The notes under the pieces were generated by a model. The model did no database searches. It saw only the letters and a list, made by a program, of their open reading frames with translations, and had not been told where the DNA came from. Position numbers and translations under genes: made by a program. From Carboxylicivirga sp. M1479 (GTDB taxonomy: Bacteria > Bacteroidota > Bacteroidia > Bacteroidales > Marinilabiliaceae), in assembly GCF_007097485.1 (NCBI RefSeq), contig NZ_VKDE01000004.1, positions 1 through 64,000 on the forward strand: DNA of 64,000 nt, written 5' to 3'. Numbering within the stretch: the stretch's first letter is position 1; each line of letters starts with the position of its first letter. Below, in pieces: positions 37,144-46,252 of the stretch.

Positions 37144-38802
37144 TTAATATGTATAACTAGTAATATCCGATGTTTTATAGCCAATTCGAACCGCGCGAGC
37201 AACTATTCGACCGCTCTTTGTTTTTAACGGTTTTGAATACAATTGCCAGTGATCAGATCCAATGTTTGCACCCATTTGATAAGCGATTGAGGCACCTTGT
37301 GTACCAGAGTGTAAGGCCAGATTCTTGCCCTCTTTGCTATAGGTAACAGGCAGCGTGGCTGGTTGTACACCTCCTGGCCACATCATGTTCACCAGATCGT
37401 GTTCTGGTATAAAACCCTTATCGTTTATGGCCAGCTGCCATTGGTACAATGCATTTCTCAGTTCAATCAGTTTGTTTTTGTGCTCTGGGCTTTGGGCTAA
37501 ATTATTTACTTCATCGGGGTCATTTTCCAGATCATACAACTCCTCATAGGGTAAGCTATTCTGAAAAATGTATTGCGCATCACCTTGTAACTCGCCGGCG
37601 GTATTCATCTTTATCAGCTCTTGCGTCATCTCTATCTGTTCACGGTAAAAGAGTGGATAGGTATAGGGCTGATTAAGCAGGTAATTACGAATATAAACAT
37701 AGCGCCCATCAATCACCGAACGACTCATCTGTGTGTGTTCATCAAAACGATCGGCGCTACCAAAGTTATAGGAGCGTGCTGTTGGTGCTTTGTGCTTTCC
37801 CAAAAAGGCTTGTCCTTGCATGTGATCCGGTGTTTCAATACCTGCCAGCGACATAACGGTGGGTCCTAAATCCATCAGCGAAACGATGTCCTTTACTTCG
37901 GTGCCAGCCATTCTCTTATCGGGGAAACGAACGATTAAAGGCACCTGTAAACCTGAATTGCCAACGGCGCGTTTCTGACGTAACAGTGGTCCGCCATGAT
38001 CGCTCCAGAAAAATATGATGGTATTATCAAGCAAGTCTTCGTCCTCAAGCTTTTTTAGCCACACGCCAATTTCCTGATCCAGAGTTTCGATGTTGGAGTA
38101 CTTTCGCCCCACATCGCGTCTCACAAGCGGAATGTTGGCAAAGTAAGCGGGTATGTGTATTTGTGCTGTGTCTACAGTAATGGGTTCGTTTTGGCGCTTC
38201 CATATTTGCGATTCATGACTCACGCCATGGTTAAACACCGCAAAGAATGGCTGATCTTGTTCCCGGTTTTTATAATGCGCCTGGCTGCCTACCTCATCCC
38301 AGGCAGTTATGGGACAATTAAACTGGTAATCGCATTTGGCGTTGTTGGTGCAGTAGTAACCTGCTTCACGCATGTATTCGCTAAAGCAGCGCACCTCTGC
38401 CGGTGGCACAACCGAATATTCGGGCACATTACGGCCTGTTTTATCTTTTACTTTAATAATTCTTTTATAGCTCTCCTCTTCAGGTGTTTTAAAACCCCAA
38501 TGATTACCTGTTCGCATGTGCTGTGCACCAATACTTACGGGGTACATGCCGGTTATAATAGAGGCACGACTTGGCGCACAAACACCCACCGTGGCATAGG
38601 CATTTTTAAATAAAACACCTTCATGTGCCAAGCGGTCAATGTTGGGCGTTTCAATGCCTTCGCTACCATAGGCCCCCAGTACCGGACCGATGTCTTCACA
38701 GCTCAGCCAAAGAATATTATATGGCTTTTGAGCTGATGCCTGCTGTAGAATGAAGCATAAGAAAAAACAGACTGTCAGAAATTTGTAGAGTGATGTAAAC
38801 AT
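37144..38802 (-). CDS. Sulfatase, heparan N-sulfatase-like (S1_8-type)
   Basis: A 552-residue formylglycine-dependent sulfatase with a signal peptide (ending QASAQ). Metal-site residues are in LWLSCEDIGP (Glu36, Asp37), a start typical of the heparan-N-sulfatase-like S1_8 group. The maturation motif is VCAPSRASIITG with Cys75 to be oxidised to formylglycine, and FFWSDHGGPL carries the second metal site. The C-terminal subdomain has EELYDLENDPDEVNNL, common to the family. It should remove sulfate from a sugar in the periplasm or at the surface; the exact position is unknown. It starts 3 bases after the GH-sulfatase fusion gene ends and is in its operon. Confidence 0.92.
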   Translation of the reverse strand: MFTSLYKFLTVCFFLCFILQQASAQKPYNILWLSCEDIGPVLGAYGSEGIETPNIDRLAHEGVLFKNAYATVGVCAPSRASIITGMYPVSIGAQHMRTGNHWGFKTPEEESYKRIIKVKDKTGRNVPEYSVVPPAEVRCFSEYMREAGYYCTNNAKCDYQFNCPITAWDEVGSQAHYKNREQDQPFFAVFNHGVSHESQIWKRQNEPITVDTAQIHIPAYFANIPLVRRDVGRKYSNIETLDQEIGVWLKKLEDEDLLDNTIIFFWSDHGGPLLRQKRAVGNSGLQVPLIVRFPDKRMAGTEVKDIVSLMDLGPTVMSLAGIETPDHMQGQAFLGKHKAPTARSYNFGSADRFDEHTQMSRSVIDGRYVYIRNYLLNQPYTYPLFYREQIEMTQELIKMNTAGELQGDAQYIFQNSLPYEELYDLENDPDEVNNLAQSPEHKNKLIELRNALYQWQLAINDKGFIPEHDLVNMMWPGGVQPATLPVTYSKEGKNLALHSGTQGASIAYQMGANIGSDHWQLYSKPLKTKSGRIVARAVRIGYKTSDITSYTY

Positions 38803-38805
38803 TAT

Positions 38806-41800
38806 TTATGCTTTAATAAATTTGAGTATTGTCTTTTGTCCTTGACTTTGTATTTCGATGTAATATACACCTTTTGCCAGTGATCCAATGTCAATGGATG
38901 AGTGCTGCTTAGTGATGTGCTTAATTATTTGCCCGTTAATAGTATAGATGCGTGATGAATCAAGCAGCTCAACGCCTTTAAAATACAAGGTGCTTTTAGC
39001 CGGATTGGGGTAAACACTAATGGCGTTCATCGGTGCATCATCAATAGCATCTACAATGGTAGCTGTTGATCGGGATATTTTCAAATCATCAATCCATATT
39101 TTGTATTCCGTATTTTTCTGCACAGCCAGGTTGTTGAAGTAAATAAACAAGCGGTTGTTACTGAGTACGACAGTGTCGAAAAACTCGGTGTACTCGGTGC
39201 TGAGGGCATTGTATTTTGATGGATTATTAATACTGCCAATGGATAGCATATTTTGACCACTGCTATTGGTTCGTGCTTTATAGGATACAATAAAATCCTG
39301 ACCTCCGAAACCCGACATGTCAATGGTTCTGAGTTTAACAAGGTTGCCACCTTCACTTGTTTCTTTAGCGTTAAAGGTGATTTCCAGTGCCTGGCTACCA
39401 TTGTTGGGGCTGTCGTCTACTACCTGGGCCGTAAAACTATTGAGGTAATCCGATTTCCATAGTCGGTTCCACATGGATTCAGCATGCAGCCAATAATCAC
39501 CCTGGAAAGCATCATTTATCTGATAATTTTCGAAATGCTCAATATACGGAATGCCTAATTGACTGGTAGGTAGTTCATTTAAAAATGAATATTGCTGACT
39601 CCACCAATCGGCAGCTTTTAATTTTAGTTCATCAATAACTGTGCTGTAGGCCTGATCACTGGCCCGGTTGATTGTTTCTAGCGGGTCGGTTTCGTAATCA
39701 TATAGTTCTATCAGTTTAATACGCGATTCATCCCAGTCAATCAGGTCGGTACGATCGTTGCTGCTATGCATCCACAGGGTCATGCGGTATCGATCAGTCC
39801 TGAATGAGTAACTGGCTCCACCGCCCTTACGGTATTCACTAACGGCCATGTTTTTGCTAAGTTCCTCACCACGCAAGGCCGGCGACAGACTTTCGCCTTG
39901 TAAAGTATTTTGTGGTACATCCAATCCGGCCAAATCGCACAGGGTAGGGTAAATATCGGTAAATTCTACCGGTGTATTATTTATGCCAGTGCTACCATCG
40001 GGTGAAGAGATGATTAGAGGTGCTCTCACCGAATTTTCAAACTGCGTGTGTTTGCCCCACTGGTTATGATCACCCAAATGATAACCATGATCGCCAAATA
40101 GCAACACCACTGTGTTTTCGCTTAGGCTCCTTTCCTCTAATTTATTCAGTAGTTTACCCACTTGTGCATCTATGTAGGAAACACAAGCGTAGTAGCCGTG
40201 CAGTAATTCACGCTGATCATCAGGTGTTAGTATGCCATCGCCCAAAGTAGGGTCGTTGTGTGTCCATACATCATCCACATCATCATAACTCATAGGTTCT
40301 GGTGTGTTATAAGCATAATCAGGACTACCTGTAGCCATCTTCTGAAACTCTGCCAAATCGAGTGAGGCACGATCGTACAGATCCCAATATTTTTTTGGAG
40401 CCACAAAGGGGATGTGGGGTTTTTTAAAACCAACCGCTAAAAAGAAATTCTCTGACTCGCTTGCCAAAGCATCTAATTTACCCAGGGCATCAAGGGCGAT
40501 TTGTCCGTCGGTATAACCATCGTCATCAACACCTGCCGGCCCTTGTTCTGTGGCCATATTGGCTGCTACCCGGTAGTTACTGCCTTGTACAAAAGGACCG
40601 TACTCAGTCGGGTAAGTATAGTCCGAAGGGTTGGTATATGGAATGGTCCAGCTATAGGCATCGTGTTTATCATCCACATTACGCGGGTCGTAAATTTTAC
40701 CAGCACCGGCAGTGGTGTAGCCATTGTTTAAAAAATATTCGGGCAAAGTAAGCACTTCAGGGTTCTCTGTTCTTAATTGAGAAGATAAATTACGAATGCC
40801 AGTCCCATCAGGTGTGAGTCCGCTCATGATGCTGGCACGCGATGGACCACACACTGCCCACTGGCAGTAGGCTTTGGTGAATACGACACCTTGCTCTGCC
40901 AAACGATCAATATTGGGAGAGTGAATCTGTGATTCGCCATAGCAGTTGAGAACGGGACGCAAATCATCCACGGCAATCATCAACACATTACGACGCGGTA
41001 CTGTCACTTTTGGCTTTAATACCAAAAAGTTAACACTGTATTTTTTGGCTTCAAAAGTGTTTTCACTCTTTAGCTGCGCTTTAAAAGGTGCAATACTGGC
41101 ATAGTTATTCGGGCCACCTCCTGTGCTTGTGCCTGTTTCGCCATTGATGTAAAACTTATGGTCACCGGCTTCAAGGCTGTTGGCATGTAGTTCGTGCCAG
41201 TACATGTCCGCTTCTTCCGTTGCAAAAGTCGATAAGTCAATATTTACGGTATGGGCATTGGCATCGGTGTTGATGATGATCAAGCCCACCTCACCACTGC
41301 TGAAAGTGGAAGCATAGGTTTTAATGTGGGCATTGTTGGATGACGCCTCAATCATCTGATCACCAAAGTGGCTATTGATGTATTGATAGGGCATGTAACT
41401 CTGGCGCGGCGTATAGTCGGCCTGCTGAGGATCAGCTTTTGCAAGAAAGCCTTTGCTCTCTTGTGCTGATTCGCTCCAGTTCCATTCCGACACCCACAGA
41501 TCAACCATGCCATAGCCGTTTTTAATGGCTTCGGCCAATACCTGTGTCACAAATAGTCCATTGACCATGGTGCAGTTCATGGGGCCACGTGAGTTAAACT
41601 CGGTCATGGCCACCGGGTAATAGTCACGTGGTTTACCGGTGTATTTCTCAATGCAATCCAGTAAGGTGGTGTGTACACTTTCTACCTGGGGCACACTGGC
41701 CAGTATATTTTCTGCTGTGGCATCTTTCACACTTGTAAAATAATTATGAACCACCAAAAAGTCGGCATGGTCTTTCACTTCAGGTAGCAAGCCACTGTTC

Positions 41801-42579
41801 CAGTCGTCATCTTCGCGAGTGACTACAGCACCTACTTTAATGGATGCATCAACGGCCTTCATCGCTTCAGCAAACACACAAAAGTCTTCGCCATATTCTT
41901 GCCCTGTTGTTACCACACCATCTATTTCGTAGCCCTCTTCCCAGGCTCCGTAGCATTCGTTACCAATTTCCCAGTATTTAATACCGGCATCCAGCTCAAT
42001 ATTTAGCCTACGAACAAAACCAGCGGCATAATCGGCTGCTTGTTGTACTCTGGCTTCACGTGTTCCTTCGGTGGTGATACCATAACGCGCATAAAAATAG
42101 TTGACTACCACGGTGGCTTCACTATTGGCATTCTTCTTAAACTGGACAAACATCTCTGGTGGCATGCTGTTGTGTTTGCTGAGGGTGCCATCAATCGGAT
42201 TAAACTCTACCCGTGTTTCTGTGGGTGTGTTACCATCGTAAAAATAGATATTGGACCCACTGCCGGCAGGGTAACGCATAGAACCAATGCCAGCATTGGT
42301 ATATAGCTGAGTGCGGTCTAATTGGGTATTGCCGTTTCTAAAGGTGGTATTCACACCCAGGTGAGTGGGTAATACTTTGTTTAAAACCAAATTGGTGTTA
42401 AAAGTAACCCTAGCATCTCCCGAAGTAGTTGGGAGTGTGCTATTGGTATATGAACTTGGTGTGATGTAGTGTTTTTCTTTCCAGGTATCCTGAAAAAACT
42501 GACGAGGGTTTTGTGCATAACCTTGCATCGATAAGGATGATAAAATAAGACAAATTATGAGGTAGATAGATTTTTGCAT
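38806..42579 (-). CDS. Clan GH-A glycosidase-sulfatase fusion with T9SS sorting domain
   Basis: A 1,257-residue secreted two-enzyme protein from the ATG at 42579 (an upstream in-frame ATG at 42621 would bury the signal peptide, MQKSIYLIICLILSSLSMQG). Residues about 55-470 form a (beta/alpha)8 glycosidase: YWEIGNECYGAWEEG with probable acid/base Glu208, and VAMTEFNSRGP with probable nucleophile Glu327, a GH-A layout near GH51/GH39/GH79; I cannot assign the family. A beta-sandwich follows, then an iduronate-2-sulfatase-like (S1_7) domain with IAVDDLRPVLNCYG, formylglycine Cys577 in VCGPSRASIMSG and LFGDHGYHLGDH. A carbohydrate-binding-like segment (about 1015-1165) and a T9SS type A domain (SVYPNPAKSTLYFKGV ... 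KGVYYIEIQSQGQ) end it. Confidence 0.9.
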   Translation of the reverse strand: MQKSIYLIICLILSSLSMQGYAQNPRQFFQDTWKEKHYITPSSYTNSTLPTTSGDARVTFNTNLVLNKVLPTHLGVNTTFRNGNTQLDRTQLYTNAGIGSMRYPAGSGSNIYFYDGNTPTETRVEFNPIDGTLSKHNSMPPEMFVQFKKNANSEATVVVNYFYARYGITTEGTREARVQQAADYAAGFVRRLNIELDAGIKYWEIGNECYGAWEEGYEIDGVVTTGQEYGEDFCVFAEAMKAVDASIKVGAVVTREDDDWNSGLLPEVKDHADFLVVHNYFTSVKDATAENILASVPQVESVHTTLLDCIEKYTGKPRDYYPVAMTEFNSRGPMNCTMVNGLFVTQVLAEAIKNGYGMVDLWVSEWNWSESAQESKGFLAKADPQQADYTPRQSYMPYQYINSHFGDQMIEASSNNAHIKTYASTFSSGEVGLIIINTDANAHTVNIDLSTFATEEADMYWHELHANSLEAGDHKFYINGETGTSTGGGPNNYASIAPFKAQLKSENTFEAKKYSVNFLVLKPKVTVPRRNVLMIAVDDLRPVLNCYGESQIHSPNIDRLAEQGVVFTKAYCQWAVCGPSRASIMSGLTPDGTGIRNLSSQLRTENPEVLTLPEYFLNNGYTTAGAGKIYDPRNVDDKHDAYSWTIPYTNPSDYTYPTEYGPFVQGSNYRVAANMATEQGPAGVDDDGYTDGQIALDALGKLDALASESENFFLAVGFKKPHIPFVAPKKYWDLYDRASLDLAEFQKMATGSPDYAYNTPEPMSYDDVDDVWTHNDPTLGDGILTPDDQRELLHGYYACVSYIDAQVGKLLNKLEERSLSENTVVLLFGDHGYHLGDHNQWGKHTQFENSVRAPLIISSPDGSTGINNTPVEFTDIYPTLCDLAGLDVPQNTLQGESLSPALRGEELSKNMAVSEYRKGGGASYSFRTDRYRMTLWMHSSNDRTDLIDWDESRIKLIELYDYETDPLETINRASDQAYSTVIDELKLKAADWWSQQYSFLNELPTSQLGIPYIEHFENYQINDAFQGDYWLHAESMWNRLWKSDYLNSFTAQVVDDSPNNGSQALEITFNAKETSEGGNLVKLRTIDMSGFGGQDFIVSYKARTNSSGQNMLSIGSINNPSKYNALSTEYTEFFDTVVLSNNRLFIYFNNLAVQKNTEYKIWIDDLKISRSTATIVDAIDDAPMNAISVYPNPAKSTLYFKGVELLDSSRIYTINGQIIKHITKQHSSIDIGSLAKGVYYIEIQSQGQKTILKFIKA

Positions 42580-42642
42580 AGTTTTTTTTGAACAGATTGT
42601 TTCCAATGTAAACGTAGGCACATTTGTTTGTTGACGTGTTTT

Positions 42643-42675
42643 ATAAATCGTTCGTTATAGATGATTAAATCGTTC
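42643..42675 (-). promoter_or_regulatory. Two direct copies of a GAACGATTTA-type motif
   Basis: Read on the minus strand, GAACGATTTAA (42675-42665) and GAACGATTTAT (42653-42643) stand 22 bases apart, two helical turns, 64-96 bases upstream of the fusion gene. Near-identical motifs precede the genes at 44710 and 50946. This is a candidate regulator site for the polysaccharide locus. Confidence 0.5.
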
Positions 42676-42721
42676 TGCATCAGTGAATGAACTATTTGCC
42701 CACCATTACAGAACGTTATTT

Positions 42722-42759
42722 CAACCCAAAAAGCTTATCAAAACCATACTTTTGGGTTG
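42722..42759 (+). promoter_or_regulatory. -7 box inside an inverted repeat before the binding-module gene
   Basis: TACTTTTG at 42747-42754 fits TAnnTTTG. It overlaps the right arm of a perfect 10-base inverted repeat, CAACCCAAAA (42722-42731) / TTTTGGGTTG (42750-42759), 24 bases before the ATG at 42783. This is a plausible repressor-controlled promoter, though a transcript hairpin is also possible. Confidence 0.45.
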
Positions 42760-42782
42760 TTAATTATTAAATCTGTTTAGTT

Positions 42783-44504
42783 ATGAAAAAATTGTTTACT
42801 CTTTTTATTGTCGCATTATCCGTTAATATATATGCGCAAAATTATGTGCCGAATCCTGATTTCGAAGGAGGGGATGCTGGTTGGATCAATAGTGGTGGCA
42901 TTAGTAGGAAAATTGTTTCCCCAGGTCATGATGGTTCAACTAATGCCTACCAAATTGAGGGAATTGCAAATAAAGGTGTGCAGTATGTAACGGACGGATT
43001 AACCGAATTAGTAAGTGGAGATTACGAACTGTCTTTTTGGGCAAAAGGAGTAGTCGGCCAACAGGCAAAATTTAAAGTGGTATTCACAGATGGTAGTATG
43101 ACAACGGTGATTGGTACTGCATTTAAGGAATCCGATACCTGGGAGCAATTTAGTAAGACTGTTAGCTTGGATGCAACTGTGAATATTAATAAGTTTGTAG
43201 TTCAGGCTCAAACTGTTGAGGCTTCCGGAGCTCAAACTTTCGTGGTCGATGATTTGTTTTTCGGAGTAAGAATAGATACGTATAGTTTAACAACATCAGT
43301 TTCTGGCCCTGGAACAATTTCACCTTCTAGTGGTGATGTGCCGCAGGATTCAGACCAAACCATTACAGCAATCCCATATCATGGCTATGAGTTTTCAGGG
43401 TGGGGTGGTGATTTAAGTGGAGCTACAAATCCAGCTACTTTAACAATGGATGCCGATAAAAGTATTTCTGCTACTTTTACTAAAAAGGCAGATTATGAAA
43501 CTCTTTTTGAGTGGAATTTTAATACTGATACAGATGCTGAAGGATGGACAACCTCAAGCCACTGCAGTGTAGATGTTGCTGGAGGCAATGCTGTTATGTC
43601 TTTATCCGGAGATTATCCTAAATTAATAAAAGAACAATTGGGTATTGATTCAGATGTGCTTGATGTCGTTGAAATCAGGATAAAAAACAATACAGCATTT
43701 GGAGCTACTGATAATCAAATGAAAATTTTATATTGGGATCCTACAGTTGGAAGAAATAGGAATATTGGGATTGCAAATACCAGTGTAAATGATTCTGAAT
43801 TTAAGGTTTATAGGATTCCTTTAGGCGGGCATGAATATTGGAATGGAATAATAGAAAGTATATCATTTATGGGGCCTAGCTTATTATCTGAGCCTACGAC
43901 TGCAGGTACAGTTGAAATTGATTATATTAAACTATTAAATGGTAATAAAGACGCTACATTAAGTAGTATGACAAATTCTGTTGGAACCTTAAGTCCTGCT
44001 TTTAGTGCTGATGTTAGTGATTATACTTTAAGCGTTCCATCCGGAACGCAAGTGGTTAATTTTTCTGCACTAGCCACTGTAAGTGACAAATCAACGGTAA
44101 CTGTTAGGCAAATGACTACCGAAGCAGACGTTGAGACTGCAACTGTAGTTGCTGATGGAAACATTGATGTTTCTTTAGGTGCTGGAAAAGCCAGTATTTT
44201 GGTGGAGGCAGAAAATGGAATGAAGAAGTTTTATGTTGTTATGATTACTGTGGAAACAGCAACAAGTATTGATGATAACCTTATTGAACTTTCGATTTAT
44301 CCAAACCCATTACAATCGACATTAAACATAAAAACTACTGGTCAGCTTGGAGTAGTTGAAATCTACTCGTTAACGGGCCAAAAAGTATATGGTAGTAACA
44401 CAGGCAACAAGCAGGTTGATGTGGCGCAACTAGATAAAGGTGTTTACATCGTTAGCATGGTGGTTGATGGTGAAGTGATTCGTAAAAAAGTGACAAAGCA
44501 GTAA
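42783..44504 (+). CDS. T9SS-exported multi-module carbohydrate-binding-like protein without catalytic domain
   Basis: A 573-residue secreted protein. A signal peptide (ending NIYAQ) is followed by a CBM4/9-like beta-sandwich (about 20-155, VPNPDFEGGDAGWINSGG ... FVVDDLFFG), a divergent InlB-B-like repeat (about 170-236, GPGTISPSSGDV ... YHGYEFSGWGGDLSG), a second jelly-roll (about 240-395, FEWNFNTDTDAEGWTTSS), a cadherin-like segment (about 400-490, ATLSSMTNSVGTLSP) and a T9SS type A sorting domain (about 497-573, LSIYPNPLQSTLNIKT ... KGVYIVSMVVDGEVIRKKV). No glycosidase or lyase motif is present. It probably binds the target polysaccharide at the cell surface. It is divergent from the GH-sulfatase fusion and carries its own promoter and terminator; the DNA is visibly more AT-rich than the fusion gene. 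Confidence 0.85.
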   Translation: MKKLFTLFIVALSVNIYAQNYVPNPDFEGGDAGWINSGGISRKIVSPGHDGSTNAYQIEGIANKGVQYVTDGLTELVSGDYELSFWAKGVVGQQAKFKVVFTDGSMTTVIGTAFKESDTWEQFSKTVSLDATVNINKFVVQAQTVEASGAQTFVVDDLFFGVRIDTYSLTTSVSGPGTISPSSGDVPQDSDQTITAIPYHGYEFSGWGGDLSGATNPATLTMDADKSISATFTKKADYETLFEWNFNTDTDAEGWTTSSHCSVDVAGGNAVMSLSGDYPKLIKEQLGIDSDVLDVVEIRIKNNTAFGATDNQMKILYWDPTVGRNRNIGIANTSVNDSEFKVYRIPLGGHEYWNGIIESISFMGPSLLSEPTTAGTVEIDYIKLLNGNKDATLSSMTNSVGTLSPAFSADVSDYTLSVPSGTQVVNFSALATVSDKSTVTVRQMTTEADVETATVVADGNIDVSLGAGKASILVEAENGMKKFYVVMITVETATSIDDNLIELSIYPNPLQSTLNIKTTGQLGVVEIYSLTGQKVYGSNTGNKQVDVAQLDKGVYIVSMVVDGEVIRKKVTKQ

Positions 44505-44528
44505 TATTATAAGATTAGTTTAGTGATG

Positions 44529-44562
44529 AAAGGGGGTTCTTGTTATGCAGGAGCCCTTTTTT
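44529..44562 (+). terminator. Terminator after the binding-module gene
   Basis: AAAGGG (44529-44534) pairs with CCCTTT (44554-44559), the stem continues inward with TTC/GGA, and six T residues in a row complete the signal 24 bases past the stop. Confidence 0.75.
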
Positions 44563-44626
44563 GTGTTATTAAAAGTCCTTATCGGTGTTTTGTTGGTGCT
44601 TGCAGAGCAATCTTTCGGTCTCTATT

Positions 44627-44637
44627 GAACGATTATT
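44627..44637 (+). promoter_or_regulatory. GAACGATT motif upstream of the CVPAR sulfatase
   Basis: GAACGATTATT lies 73 bases before the ATG at 44710. Together with a GAGCAAT 20 bases upstream, it matches the element before the gene at 50946 in both sequence and spacing. Confidence 0.45.
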
Positions 44638-44709
44638 AATACATCATTTGGTTTGTAGAAGCTATTTTTACGTTTCAAGTAATCTAATGAATATTTAAAT
44701 TTATAAGTA

Positions 44710-46179
44710 ATGCGTACCTTATTCTCCATATTGTTATTAAGTTGTGTAATTAGTGTCACTGTTTTAGGCGCTAAAAAACGTACAAAGCCATCGCAACCAA
44801 ACATTTTAATTTTCTATGTCGATGATTTGGGGTGGATGGATTTGGCCTGTCAAGGTTCTGAATTTTACGAAACACCAGCCATTGATCAACTGGCTAATGA
44901 AGGCATTCGCTTTACCCAGGGCTATACGGCACACCCCAGATGTGTGCCTGCTCGTTATGGAGTAATGACAGGGAAATACCCTGCTCGCGGACCAGTGCCA
45001 GGAGGCAAAGGCATGGTGGCCGAAGATGTAACCATTGCCGAAGCTTTGAATGAGGGCGGTTATGCCACTTTTTTTACCGGTAAATGGCATTTGTTATTTC
45101 GTGATAAAGAAGGTAATATGCCGCAAAATCAGGGTTTTGATGTTAATGTGGCCGGTGGTGCTGCAGGCGCACCTCCAACTTACGTCTACCCCTATCGGAA
45201 AGGTGAATCTACACCCTCAGGCCGTAAAGGCTATAAAAAAGATGAGATACATGGTTTAGAAGATGGAAAAGAAGGAGAATATATTACCGATCGTTTGACT
45301 GATGAAACGGTGAAGTTCATGACAGAGCATGTGAAGAAGAAATCAGATGAACCTTTCTTTGTATTTCTCTCGCATTATGGTGTACACACCCCTTTTGAAG
45401 CAAAACCGGAGTTGGTAGCCAAGTACGAAGCTAAATTGGCTAAAATGAAGTATGAACTGCCTGAATATGAAAAGACCATTACAGGCGACAATAAGCTGCG
45501 TCAGGATTTCCCGGTTTATGCGGCCATGATCGAGAGTGTAGATCAGAGCATGGCAAAGATTCAATCCACCTTAGAAGGCTTGGGAATTGAGGATAACACC
45601 ATTGTCATTTTTACGGCTGACAATGGCGGTTTATCTACCCGTGGTAATACACGTCAATTGGCCACCTCGAATTATCCTTTGCGCTATGGTAAAGGCTGGT
45701 TGTACGAAGGTGGTATTCGTGAGGCTTTTATTGTGAAATGGCCTGGACAAACCAAGGCAGGCTCTGTGTCTGATGCTTTGGTAACTGGCACAGATATTTA
45801 TCCAACGGTATTGGAGATGGCCGGTTTAAAACAACGTCCCAACGATCACATGGATGGCATGGATGTAACAAATGCCATCAAAGGAAATAAGTTTGAGCGT
45901 AATGCGCCTCTTTTTTGGCATTCACCCGCGGGACGACCAGGAAGTACTGGCGATAGTAATAGTTCAGCTGTACGATTGGGCGATTATAAATTAATTGATT
46001 GGTACGATGAAGGGCGCATAGAATTATTTAATATAAAAGATGACATTGGAGAGAGTAAGGATCTTAGTAGTAGTATGCCTGACAAAGCAAGTGAAATGCA
46101 CCACTTGGTAAAAGAATGGCGCCAATCAATTAATGCCGTTAAGCTAGATCCGAGTAAAAACAAATGGCAGAAGAAATAA
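44710..46179 (+). CDS. Sulfatase, arylsulfatase-type with CVPAR maturation motif
   Basis: A 489-residue secreted sulfatase. A short signal peptide is followed by ILIFYVDDLGWMDLACQG with the metal-binding Asp pair (Asp38, Asp39). The formylglycine motif is RCVPARYGVMTGKYPAR with Cys78: the usual Ser of CxPSR is Ala, which the looser CxPxR rule still allows. FTADNGG supplies the second metal site and GKWHL the conserved Lys-His. It removes sulfate from an unidentified sugar position. It begins a plus-strand run of degradative genes, with the esterase-like gene 73 bases downstream. Confidence 0.92.
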   Translation: MRTLFSILLLSCVISVTVLGAKKRTKPSQPNILIFYVDDLGWMDLACQGSEFYETPAIDQLANEGIRFTQGYTAHPRCVPARYGVMTGKYPARGPVPGGKGMVAEDVTIAEALNEGGYATFFTGKWHLLFRDKEGNMPQNQGFDVNVAGGAAGAPPTYVYPYRKGESTPSGRKGYKKDEIHGLEDGKEGEYITDRLTDETVKFMTEHVKKKSDEPFFVFLSHYGVHTPFEAKPELVAKYEAKLAKMKYELPEYEKTITGDNKLRQDFPVYAAMIESVDQSMAKIQSTLEGLGIEDNTIVIFTADNGGLSTRGNTRQLATSNYPLRYGKGWLYEGGIREAFIVKWPGQTKAGSVSDALVTGTDIYPTVLEMAGLKQRPNDHMDGMDVTNAIKGNKFERNAPLFWHSPAGRPGSTGDSNSSAVRLGDYKLIDWYDEGRIELFNIKDDIGESKDLSSSMPDKASEMHHLVKEWRQSINAVKLDPSKNKWQKK

Positions 46180-46252
46180 ATTACTAATTAACTGAATTAT
46201 ATCTTTTTATCATTTAATCCTGTATCATGAAGTTGTTTAAAATCCTAAAATC

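Noticed and set aside
38155-38613. 152-codon open frame on the plus strand opposite the sulfatase gene
   Set aside because: It lies wholly inside a well-supported sulfatase gene on the other strand and shows no domain, signal peptide or promoter.
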